From JAGQPD01 sp020426865 (lineage in GTDB: Bacteria > Planctomycetota > Planctomycetia > Pirellulales > Pirellulaceae): 64,000 nucleotides of DNA. The notes beneath the pieces are model-generated. The model searched no databases and was not told the origin of the DNA. It worked only from the letters and a program-made list of their open reading frames with translations. The position numbers and the translations under genes were made by a program. Of the stretch, positions 1 to 8,391 are shown piece after piece (the stretch's first letter is position 1; every line of letters begins with the position of its first letter). The DNA is taken from NCBI GenBank assembly GCA_041399065.1, contig JAWKTN010000006.1, forward strand, positions 310,001-374,000, read 5' to 3'.

Positions 1-1
1 G

Positions 2-2731
2 TTTGGGTTGACGGGGGCCGGGCAGACCGTGGTGGTCATTGATTCGGGGATCGCCTACGACCACCCGGCACTCGGCGGGGGACTGGGAGCTGAATACCGG
101 GTTGTGGCGGGGTGGGATTTTGCCGAAAACGACGCGAACCCCTTTGATGACGCACCCGCCGGGTTTCACGGTACGCATGTCGCAGGGATCATCGGTAGCA
201 GTGACGGTCGTTACACGGGGTTGGCGCCGGACGTGGACCTTGTGGCGCTGCGGGTCTTCAACGACCAAGGGCAGGGAGATTTTTCGCGAATTGAACAGGC
301 GTTGCGCTGGGTCCACAACCATCGTGACGCGTTCGAATTCCCTGTGACGACGGTGAACATGTCGATCGGTTCCAATTGGTACAGTCACAATGTTCCGGCT
401 TGGTCAACGATCGAAGACGAGTTGCGATTACTCAAAGAGGATGGGATCTTTGTTGCGGTCGCGGCGGGCAATTCGTTCGACGCCGAGAAGGGAGTGGGAT
501 TGAGTTATCCTGCCGCCAGCCCGCACGTCGTACCGGTGGCCAGTGCCGATGCGACCGGTGCGATGAGTATCTTCAGTCAACGCAGCGACCGGGTGTTGGT
601 CGCTCCCGGCGAGAACATCGTCAGTACGGGTGTGGACTACCTGTTTGATTTCAATGGACGAACAGACGATTTTGTGTCATCCAGTGGTACGAGCATGGCC
701 TCGCCGTTCGTTGCTGGCGCGAGCGTCCTGCTACGTCAGGCGATGGAGTTGATGGGATGGCAGGACATTACGCAAGACACCCTCTACGAATATTTTGTTG
801 ATACCGCATCACCGATTCATGACAGCATCACGAATGCCGAGTATTGGGGGATCGACCTGACAAACGCCTTCGACACGTTATTGGCTGACGATTTCGGTGG
901 CGACTCCCTAGACGGACACGCACTGGGTACTATCGAAGGCGAGATGACCCAACGAGGTACGATCACCCGGGTGGACGACCACGACGTGTTTACTTTTGTC
1001 GCCCCATCCACGGGGACGGTCGAAGTTTCCGTTGCTGCCGTTACAGGAAGCACGGGGTTTCTCCTTTCTGACGGTGGCGGCGCGATGGCGGAGTCGTTGA
1101 GTTACGCCGTGCAGTCGGGCCACACGTATAGCGTGGACGTTTGTGGTACCGGTTCCATTGGCACCTATGACGTGACGTTGAGTTGGACACCAAGTGACCG
1201 CACGAGTGTGCCAGCCATCGATCTGGGGCGTGTCGACTTGTTGCAATGGCAATGGAATGGTGGGGATGCCGAGCAGACGTTCGTCTTTGAAGCTGCCCAC
1301 GACGGTTGGGCCACCTGGCAGGGGATCGTGGCGGATGCCGGCCAGCGTGTGGATTGGGAGTGCTACGACGAATGGGGAACGCTGTTGGCCGCGGGGCGAT
1401 CGAATTCATTGGGACGCTTTGATGCCACCTACGACGTCGTCGCGGGGCAGCAATACACAATGCGGTTGACCGGCGATGTCGGGCCGGTCGACATGCAGCT
1501 ATGCAACCTGCTGTCGGTGGTCGGTGAGGATGTCCTGATTTGGGGCACGAGTAACGACGATACGTTGTACTTCCAGCCAGCGCCGAGCGGCACGTCGGTG
1601 GGGACCCATCGCATCGTCGTCGATGGAATGGCCTACCGTTTTTCGGCAGATCAACCATGGCAGTTCCGTTTTCAAGCCGGGATTGGGCACGACGAAGTCA
1701 TTCTGCTTGGGTCGGCACGTCAGGAGCAAGCGACGATATTCGGCGGCGGTGCAACCTTGGTTGGCGAGAGTGTGACGGGAGCTCAATTCTCGGTGTCGGT
1801 CGGACAAATCGAGCGCGTGGCAATTCGCAGTGGCGGCGGGGACGATCGACTTTCGATGATCGGCAGCGACGGCAACGAAGCGGTGGCTCTGCGGCAGGGA
1901 CGCGCCTTTGCCACCTTTGCGGGGTTTACCGCGACTGCTCGCGGCTTCACCCGCGTCGAAGTTGACCTGGGCGCTGGGGAAGGTGACTCGGTCGTCATGC
2001 ACGGTACGTCCGGCAGCGACATTCTCGAGTCGCGTGGCGATGCATACCGTTTGTCAGGCGCAGGCATCGAATTTGTGTCGCAAAATGCCGACAAAGTCAC
2101 TGTGTTCGGGCGCGGCGGGTATGACTCGACGTACATCATGGACTCCCTTGGTGACGATCGCTTTACTGGGCGTCCCCATGCGGCGGTTTTTGACTCCGCG
2201 GATACACTACTGGTAATTCGGCAGTTCGAGTTTGTCGATATCGAATCAACGCAAGGCGGATTCGATCGTGCCCAACTGTTCGACTCCGCCGGTGATGAGT
2301 GGCTCTATCAAGGTCCGCAATGGACGCAATTCGATGGTGCGGGATTCAGTTATCGGTTGTCGGGATTCGATGACGTCCGACAGATGGCCTCCCGTGGCGG
2401 AAACGACAACGTTGTGGTCATTCCCGCCGCCTCGGCGACGTCAGTTCTGTCGACCACTCCAACCACAGTCCGTTCCTTGCTGAACAGCGTTCCCGCAGCG
2501 GAAGGAAGTAGTTTGTCGATGACGGACGGCGAAGACCGTCCAGCTTCCGCTGGGTCCGGGGAGTACACCTCTCGCGACACGTTATTCGATACCGACCTGA
2601 CGGTTGCCGTTCTGGCTCAGTCGCATGCGTGGATTACCCAAACGCACGCACGTGACGTCTCCTCGCCGCTGGCCGACGAAAGTGGCGAGGAATGGTCGAT
2701 CGTCGAATCGTTGTTTGGCGGAAATGCTTGA
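2..2731 (+). CDS. Subtilisin-like (S8) secreted serine protease, 5' partial
   Basis: The reading frame is open to the window edge, so the N-terminus (signal peptide, any propeptide) lies outside. Counting from the TTG at base 8, the S8 triad is clear: Asp12 in VIDSGI, His54 in HGTHVAGI and Ser229 in GTSMASP, with the oxyanion Asn155 in AAGN. After the catalytic domain (about residues 1-295) comes a PPC-like beta domain (about 310-400), then roughly 500 residues of beta-rich sequence with Gly/Asp-rich turns such as GGGDDRLS. By family this is an exported, probably surface-bound endopeptidase. Its stop abuts the stop of the convergent birA, the two forming TGATCA. Confidence 0.88.
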   Translation, partial: FGLTGAGQTVVVIDSGIAYDHPALGGGLGAEYRVVAGWDFAENDANPFDDAPAGFHGTHVAGIIGSSDGRYTGLAPDVDLVALRVFNDQGQGDFSRIEQALRWVHNHRDAFEFPVTTVNMSIGSNWYSHNVPAWSTIEDELRLLKEDGIFVAVAAGNSFDAEKGVGLSYPAASPHVVPVASADATGAMSIFSQRSDRVLVAPGENIVSTGVDYLFDFNGRTDDFVSSSGTSMASPFVAGASVLLRQAMELMGWQDITQDTLYEYFVDTASPIHDSITNAEYWGIDLTNAFDTLLADDFGGDSLDGHALGTIEGEMTQRGTITRVDDHDVFTFVAPSTGTVEVSVAAVTGSTGFLLSDGGGAMAESLSYAVQSGHTYSVDVCGTGSIGTYDVTLSWTPSDRTSVPAIDLGRVDLLQWQWNGGDAEQTFVFEAAHDGWATWQGIVADAGQRVDWECYDEWGTLLAAGRSNSLGRFDATYDVVAGQQYTMRLTGDVGPVDMQLCNLLSVVGEDVLIWGTSNDDTLYFQPAPSGTSVGTHRIVVDGMAYRFSADQPWQFRFQAGIGHDEVILLGSARQEQATIFGGGATLVGESVTGAQFSVSVGQIERVAIRSGGGDDRLSMIGSDGNEAVALRQGRAFATFAGFTATARGFTRVEVDLGAGEGDSVVMHGTSGSDILESRGDAYRLSGAGIEFVSQNADKVTVFGRGGYDSTYIMDSLGDDRFTGRPHAAVFDSADTLLVIRQFEFVDIESTQGGFDRAQLFDSAGDEWLYQGPQWTQFDGAGFSYRLSGFDDVRQMASRGGNDNVVVIPAASATSVLSTTPTTVRSLLNSVPAAEGSSLSMTDGEDRPASAGSGEYTSRDTLFDTDLTVAVLAQSHAWITQTHARDVSSPLADESGEEWSIVESLFGGNA

Positions 2732-3571
2732 TCAATCCACGACACGTTCGACGATTCCACCAAAGTGTGCCGTCGACGACTCGTCATGTTGGAGGACGAT
2801 CGCTCCCTGTTCGTTGATTCCAAGGCAGCGGCCCGTCTGCACCTGGTCCCCAATTCGTAGTGACACCAGGCGACCAGTCAGCATGCATCGCTGACGAAAG
2901 TCTGAGAGCACGCCTGGGGCGTCGTAGGCCAGTCGGCACCATTGTTGGTGCAAGTGGTCAAGGAGCGTTGCCAGGGCGGAAATCAGTGGTACTGGAGTTA
3001 GCGATTCGTCGCAAAGAGCAGTGGCAATGTCAGCAATTTCCAGCGGAAGTGTCTTTTCGCAGAGCGCCTTTTGGATCGAGTTGTTGACGTTTAACCCAAC
3101 TCCAATGACGATCCAATGGGGACGGTTTTGTGGTACCTCGGACAAGATCCCGGCGATCTTGCGGCCGCCGACATGGACGTCATTGGGCCACTTCAGTTGT
3201 GGTTTGATTGAGGGATCGAAACGCGTGAGCGTCGTGGCCACGGCCAGCCCCGTACCAAGCGAAATCAGCGGTTGGTGGGACCGATCGAGCTGATAGGCAC
3301 TCGCGTCGATCATCAGCGAAAAAGTCAGGCTGCCGGCCGCTGACCACCAACGATTCTGTCCTCGACCCCGCCCTGCCGTTTGCCGGTCCGTGTAGACGAT
3401 CAGCGGTAGGTCCGGCAGATTGGAGTCGTCTCGTGCGATTCGGAGGGCGTGATCGTTCGTGGATATCGCTTCGTCACAATGGATGATCGTCTTGACGAAC
3501 GTGGTGGTCCGTAATTGTCGTAACGCGTCGGTTGTGATCGTGTATAGGTCAGCAGACGACATCGGTGGCAT
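2732..3571 (-). CDS. birA: Biotin--[acetyl-CoA-carboxylase] ligase
   Basis: Activates biotin with ATP and transfers it to the lysine of carboxyl-carrier proteins, chiefly acetyl-CoA carboxylase. The family signatures GRGRGQNRWW (biotinyl-AMP binding) and LKWPNDVHVGGRKIAGIL are present, with a C-terminal SH3-like domain. No N-terminal helix-turn-helix is evident, so it is probably the monofunctional ligase without repressor role. The ATG at 3571 (MPPMSSADL) gives 279 residues; a longer frame runs into the preceding gene and was rejected. It starts 25 bp after the FlaA1/CapD-like gene and may be cotranscribed with it, an odd place for a housekeeping enzyme. Confidence 0.9.
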   Translation of the reverse strand: MPPMSSADLYTITTDALRQLRTTTFVKTIIHCDEAISTNDHALRIARDDSNLPDLPLIVYTDRQTAGRGRGQNRWWSAAGSLTFSLMIDASAYQLDRSHQPLISLGTGLAVATTLTRFDPSIKPQLKWPNDVHVGGRKIAGILSEVPQNRPHWIVIGVGLNVNNSIQKALCEKTLPLEIADIATALCDESLTPVPLISALATLLDHLHQQWCRLAYDAPGVLSDFRQRCMLTGRLVSLRIGDQVQTGRCLGINEQGAIVLQHDESSTAHFGGIVERVVD

Positions 3572-3596
3572 TACATAAATGCTGGGGCAAGGAGGC

Positions 3597-5495
3597 TCAC
3601 GCAGCGGCACGCCGTTCCGGTACGAACGTGAGGTCCCGTTGGAATTGGGGTACAAGTTCCTTGAGCTGTGACAAAATGGAGTCGTCAGGTCCGTCGGCCA
3701 GGTTCTCCAATCGCTTGATACCCCGTACCACGGTCAAGCGGTTGATTTTTTGCGATTCGGCCACGAGAATCTTTGGGTGGTGAGTTTCCAAATGCCGCTC
3801 ACCGGTTACGTGCAATTCTTCATAGAGTTTCTCACCAGGCCGCATTCCGGTAAACTCGACTTCGATATCCTCACCTTCACGCAAGCCGGACAACCGGATC
3901 ATATCACGAGCAAGGTCGACGATCCGCACCGGCTCGCCCATATCGAGAACAAAGATCTCGCCACCTTGCCCCATTGCTCCGGCCTGGATGACCAGTTGCG
4001 AGGCTTCCGGAATGGTCATGAAGTAGCGTGTCATGTCGGGATGCGTCACCGTCACCGGCCCGCCGTCGGCAATCTGTTGCCGAAAGATGGGGACGACGCT
4101 GCCGGCGGAACCGAGCACATTGCCGAAACGAACCGTTACGAAGCGGCAATTCGACGACTCCGCGAGCGACTGGACGTACAACTCGCCAACTCGCTTGCAA
4201 ACTCCCATCACACTCGTCGGATTGACGGCTTTGTCGGTCGAGATCATTACAAAGGAGTCGACGCTATATTGATCGGCAAGGTTGGCCAACTTTTGCGTCA
4301 GCAGGACGATGTTCTTTACCGCTTCGCCAGGATTTTGTTCCATGAGGGGCACATGTTTATAGGCGGCGGCGTGGAAGATGATTTCGGGGTGATGCTGGGC
4401 AAAGATGGCTTCCATGCGAGTCGCGTCATTGACGTCGGCCATGCAGACCTGGATATCCTGATCGCGGGAAAGGTCTCGCAATTCACGTTCCAGGAAGAAC
4501 TGCGCTGTTTCGGAACGATCGACAAGCAGCAATTTGCGAGGCGAGAATTGGAGTAGCTGTCGGCAGATTTCCGAACCAATGCTGCCGGCACTCCCGGTCA
4601 CCAGGAGAACGCGACCTTCCAGCCAGCGACGTAGTTGACTTTGGTCGAGGCTCACAGGATCGCGGCGAAGCAGGTCTTGGATGGAGACCGTTCGTGGTTG
4701 TAGTGCCACCTTGCCGGCCAACAAATTCCGGTAGCTGGGAATCACTCGTACGTTAACATTCGACGCTTGTGCGTCATCGACTAGTTGCCGGACCTGTTTG
4801 CCCGGCAGTTCGTCGGCGGTGATCAACACGGTTGCGTGATGATGTTCCTGAGCAATCCGGCAGGTGTCGTGGAGCGTGCCGAGCACGGGGACACCGCCAA
4901 TACTGTGTCCCACGAGGTCGGGTGCTGCGGCGATGAATCCAACAGGGCGATACTGGGGGCTGGAATTTCGTCGAATCATCCGTAACAGTGATTCACCGCT
5001 ATCATTGGCCCCGACGATAAGCGCCGGCTTTCCCAGTTTCAACGCCATCGTTTGATTCCCGAATTCCTCCACGAAGCGGGCCAGCGACCGCAGTCCACCG
5101 ATAGTGACCAACGTACCGCACCAGTCCATCAGGAACACGCTGCGGGGGATACCCGCGTCGGGGGTGATGAGATAGTCGGTAACCGCCATGATCAACGAAC
5201 TGAACGTCACGGCCTTTCCCAGGATTACCAGATCGTGAAACGTGAGGTATTTTCCCCAGTTGGCGAAGACGCGAAATAGCCAAAAGACGCACAATTTCAA
5301 CGCAACAATGAAGGCAACCGTGCTGAAAAACAGCCTCATCTGGGTAACGCTGATCTGACCTTCGAACCTCATCCAGTACGCGACGTAGTAGATGGCAACG
5401 CACAGTACGGCGGTAGTGATGGCCGCGACCCGTTTGCCGCCGTGAAACAGCAGTTGAATCGCATGTCCGACGATCGCGGGGTGCGAATTGCTCAT
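3597..5495 (-). CDS. FlaA1/CapD-type membrane nucleotide-sugar dehydratase/epimerase
   Basis: 632 residues, the size of WbpM/PglF/CapD enzymes, which convert UDP-GlcNAc to 4-keto-6-deoxy sugars for surface glycans. The N-terminal ~135 residues hold about four membrane segments. A first Rossmann fold follows near residue 160 (VGANDSGE), and a second, SDR-type catalytic fold near 300 (TGSAGSIGSE), with HAAAYKHVPLME and MISTDKAVNPTSVMG motifs. The start ATG has AAGGAA at suitable spacing. It lies 108 bp downstream of the O-antigen ligase-like gene in the polysaccharide cluster. The exact sugar product cannot be read from sequence. Confidence 0.88.
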   Translation of the reverse strand: MSNSHPAIVGHAIQLLFHGGKRVAAITTAVLCVAIYYVAYWMRFEGQISVTQMRLFFSTVAFIVALKLCVFWLFRVFANWGKYLTFHDLVILGKAVTFSSLIMAVTDYLITPDAGIPRSVFLMDWCGTLVTIGGLRSLARFVEEFGNQTMALKLGKPALIVGANDSGESLLRMIRRNSSPQYRPVGFIAAAPDLVGHSIGGVPVLGTLHDTCRIAQEHHHATVLITADELPGKQVRQLVDDAQASNVNVRVIPSYRNLLAGKVALQPRTVSIQDLLRRDPVSLDQSQLRRWLEGRVLLVTGSAGSIGSEICRQLLQFSPRKLLLVDRSETAQFFLERELRDLSRDQDIQVCMADVNDATRMEAIFAQHHPEIIFHAAAYKHVPLMEQNPGEAVKNIVLLTQKLANLADQYSVDSFVMISTDKAVNPTSVMGVCKRVGELYVQSLAESSNCRFVTVRFGNVLGSAGSVVPIFRQQIADGGPVTVTHPDMTRYFMTIPEASQLVIQAGAMGQGGEIFVLDMGEPVRIVDLARDMIRLSGLREGEDIEVEFTGMRPGEKLYEELHVTGERHLETHHPKILVAESQKINRLTVVRGIKRLENLADGPDDSILSQLKELVPQFQRDLTFVPERRAAA

Positions 5496-5603
5496 AACGC
5501 TTATTCCTTCAAATGTCTTTCGTACTCGATGATCCAGGATGGCGTCGTCGTTCGGTTATCCCCGTCACGTGTGGGATCAACCAAGACACCTGGCAATCGC
5601 AAA

Positions 5604-8375
5604 TCATCGTTGCAGTACGGCCGATGGATATTGGGCTGTGGGATTGTTATAACTACCCTGATCGACCTGATAGATGGCTTGCATTCTTCGTACGTCAATC
5701 TGTTTAGTGATTTCGCGAACTCGTCGGCGGAGTTTATCGTCGAGCGGCTTCTTGTTCAGGCACCATTGATACTGTTTCAACGATTCGTCCAACCGGTCCA
5801 TATCGAGCAGTTGCCGAGCGAGATCTTCGCGAGCTTCCACATTTGTGGGACTTGCCTGGGCGGCACGGGCGCAGCATTCCAATGTGCGCTCTGCGTCCCC
5901 GGCAAACCGATAGGCGTCCACGGCACGCTGCCACAGCCGAGTTGCGGTCGATCCGCTCGCATGCAAGGCTTCTTCTTTGAATGTCTCCGCGTAGTCAGGC
6001 ACGACCAGTTTTGCGTGCTCGTCAAGTCCCGCGGCGCGGTAGAAGGCATACAGTTCGCGTACCATGTTGGTATCCGGCTGGAATTGTTCGAGGAACACCT
6101 GCGGCGGCATTTGAGGAGCAAGTGTCTGGACGATGCCGCGACGGAATTCGGGACTACTGTGGTAAGAATCCTTCCAATATTGTAGAGCACTGGCAGTATC
6201 GCCCCGCAATGCCGCTTCGCGACCAAGGATGAACAGCACGGCTGCGTCATGTGGTCGCAATTGATGAGCCTGTGCGAGCAACTGACTTGTACCTTCCTTG
6301 CCCACACCTTGCAGAAAGACCAAATCTGCTAGGTAAAGGTAGGCACGCCCCTGCAAAGGACTCGTTGCGATGCTGCGGGTCGTATGAACATAGGCTTCGT
6401 CGATCAACTGGCGGTTGCCACCGAGCGCTGCATTCAGCCAGGCATCCTGTGCCGGGCGACTGGGAAATTTCGAAGCGATTGCGGCATCGCGGATTTGCGA
6501 CAGGTCCATCGGGTTGGGAGCGAGTTGTTGAGCACGCGCGAAGTTTCGCAGCAATATCGAAGCCATCCGCAGGTGGGCCCGCGAATGTTGCGGGCACACC
6601 CGAACGACCTCCTCCAGTTCCTCCAGTAGTTTGTCGTCACGCGACTCCGATTGAATCGCCATGCTCACCAGGTTGTCGCGATTGGTAATTCGATTGTCGA
6701 CCTCGTTACTTGCATTGAGCGACAACGTCAGATACCGGTTCCAAGCACTTGCGGCACGCACATAGGGGAGCTGATGGCGTTCGATGGAAACGAAAACAAG
6801 GCCCACAAACAATGCAGCACCTCCCCATGCCCATCTGGACAGCGGGCGCGCGCTACGTGACATCTTCTCGCTAGTCGTTAGTCGACCCAACTGTACCGCA
6901 CACCCTGTCAGAAAAATGGTGATTGTCATGCATCCCGGTAAGTACCAGGCAAAGTCGAAAATGCAACTGACCAGCGAGACAGTCAACCCGCTCAGCAATG
7001 CCATCGCACACAACTGCTGTGAGTGACTCTGACTGCGTAAGGCTCGGAGCAGGTGCCAGCCGACGCAGATGATCGCCAGCGAAAAAAGTACCAGCCCGAC
7101 AATCCCCGCCTCCGATAGAACCTGAAGATAAACGCTCTCGGCGTGCGAATACTCGACCGGTACGGCACGGTCGAGAAAGGCGTGATGCATGTCTCGATGT
7201 GAACCAATGCCGGTTCCCAACCACGGAAAGGCCTTGGCTGCTCGGACATTTGTCGACCAGATGATTCGCCGCCCTTCGGTGTGGTCGAGTTGTTCTAACG
7301 AACCGGCGGTGAGCGTTTCCAATTCCTCGGTGATCGCGTCGGTGCCGTGCAGCCACAAGCCCATCAAGACCACGACACCGATGCCCGCAAGGACGGCAAT
7401 GGACTTCTTGCCGAGCGCTTTCATACGGATCATGAGCAAGGTGGTCAGGGTGCCACCCAGCATCGTCAGTACCATCCCGCCGCGGGAACGCGACAAAATG
7501 CCGGCCAGGACGACGACCGCCAGGGCAAGTCCCACGATGATCGAAGCGGTCGAGGCGTGTTGATTGCCGGATTTACCGCCAAAGGAATTGCCGGTAGGTC
7601 CGGCCGTGCTTCCACTTTGAAACAATTGCCATTGACGTTGCAGCCACCACAGCAGTGGCCCTACGCCGACAGCGAGGAAATGCGCGAAATGATTGGGGCT
7701 GATGAATGGGCCGGAAACGGCGGCGTTCGCATGCTGCGTTGGATGATCGAAAACCCAAAGGAACCGATTCGTTCCGCTGACGTACTGTAACAGACCAATG
7801 GCCGCCATGCCGAGGCTGGCGAGCGCGAGCCATTGAACAACACCTTCCACGTCTTCGACCGTTCGCAAACGTTGCACGATGATCAGCAGTAGCATGCCGT
7901 GCGCCACAAACAGCCCCAGGCCGGTACGCGTGGCCTGTGGTGACAATGATATGGTATTCCAGTTGCCAACTTGCGGATAGCCGTCAGCGCCGGTCCAGCA
8001 CGGTAGGAGCTCGGCGGTATGAGGTGACAGCCTTGCGAGCCAGGTGGGGGACAATGGCATCAGCTGGAGGACGACCAAGCCAAGTCCCAGCAACAACAGC
8101 CATTCGATCCCCGACCAATCCCAGGTCGCCGCACTCGTGAGCGACCGATTAGTCAGCCAGGTGACGGCCAGCGCGCCGACAGCGCCGCAGTAGACGAACA
8201 TCCCCAGGGAACTGGCGCCGCCGATAAACAGCGGGCAGACAAACAACACCACGAGCAACATCACGTCAGTGGCGCGTGCCGAGAGCGTTTGCCATGAATC
8301 GAGCCGATCGAGCGGTGGAATGTGCCAGAAATCCTGGCATTTTTCCCATGCGGTTTGAGCAGGTTTCTTGCGCAT
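5604..8375 (-). CDS. O-antigen ligase/polymerase-like membrane protein with C-terminal TPR region
   Basis: About 923 residues. The N-terminal half has roughly a dozen hydrophobic segments and a Wzy/WaaL-type stretch (GTGIGSHRDMHHAFLDR with HAESVYLQVLSEAGIVGL), typical of proteins that polymerise or ligate undecaprenyl-linked glycans in the inner membrane. The C-terminal half is soluble, helical and TPR-like (GRAYLYLADLVFLQ, AAVLFILGREAALRGDTASALQYWK, NVEAREDLARQLLD). The ATG at 8375 (MRKKPAQTAW) was chosen because a longer frame overlaps wzc; the gap is then 16 bp, consistent with an operon. Polymerase versus ligase cannot be decided here. Confidence 0.82.
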   Translation of the reverse strand: MRKKPAQTAWEKCQDFWHIPPLDRLDSWQTLSARATDVMLLVVLFVCPLFIGGASSLGMFVYCGAVGALAVTWLTNRSLTSAATWDWSGIEWLLLLGLGLVVLQLMPLSPTWLARLSPHTAELLPCWTGADGYPQVGNWNTISLSPQATRTGLGLFVAHGMLLLIIVQRLRTVEDVEGVVQWLALASLGMAAIGLLQYVSGTNRFLWVFDHPTQHANAAVSGPFISPNHFAHFLAVGVGPLLWWLQRQWQLFQSGSTAGPTGNSFGGKSGNQHASTASIIVGLALAVVVLAGILSRSRGGMVLTMLGGTLTTLLMIRMKALGKKSIAVLAGIGVVVLMGLWLHGTDAITEELETLTAGSLEQLDHTEGRRIIWSTNVRAAKAFPWLGTGIGSHRDMHHAFLDRAVPVEYSHAESVYLQVLSEAGIVGLVLFSLAIICVGWHLLRALRSQSHSQQLCAMALLSGLTVSLVSCIFDFAWYLPGCMTITIFLTGCAVQLGRLTTSEKMSRSARPLSRWAWGGAALFVGLVFVSIERHQLPYVRAASAWNRYLTLSLNASNEVDNRITNRDNLVSMAIQSESRDDKLLEELEEVVRVCPQHSRAHLRMASILLRNFARAQQLAPNPMDLSQIRDAAIASKFPSRPAQDAWLNAALGGNRQLIDEAYVHTTRSIATSPLQGRAYLYLADLVFLQGVGKEGTSQLLAQAHQLRPHDAAVLFILGREAALRGDTASALQYWKDSYHSSPEFRRGIVQTLAPQMPPQVFLEQFQPDTNMVRELYAFYRAAGLDEHAKLVVPDYAETFKEEALHASGSTATRLWQRAVDAYRFAGDAERTLECCARAAQASPTNVEAREDLARQLLDMDRLDESLKQYQWCLNKKPLDDKLRRRVREITKQIDVRRMQAIYQVDQGSYNNPTAQYPSAVLQR

Positions 8376-8391
8376 CGTGACTTTCTTGCGC

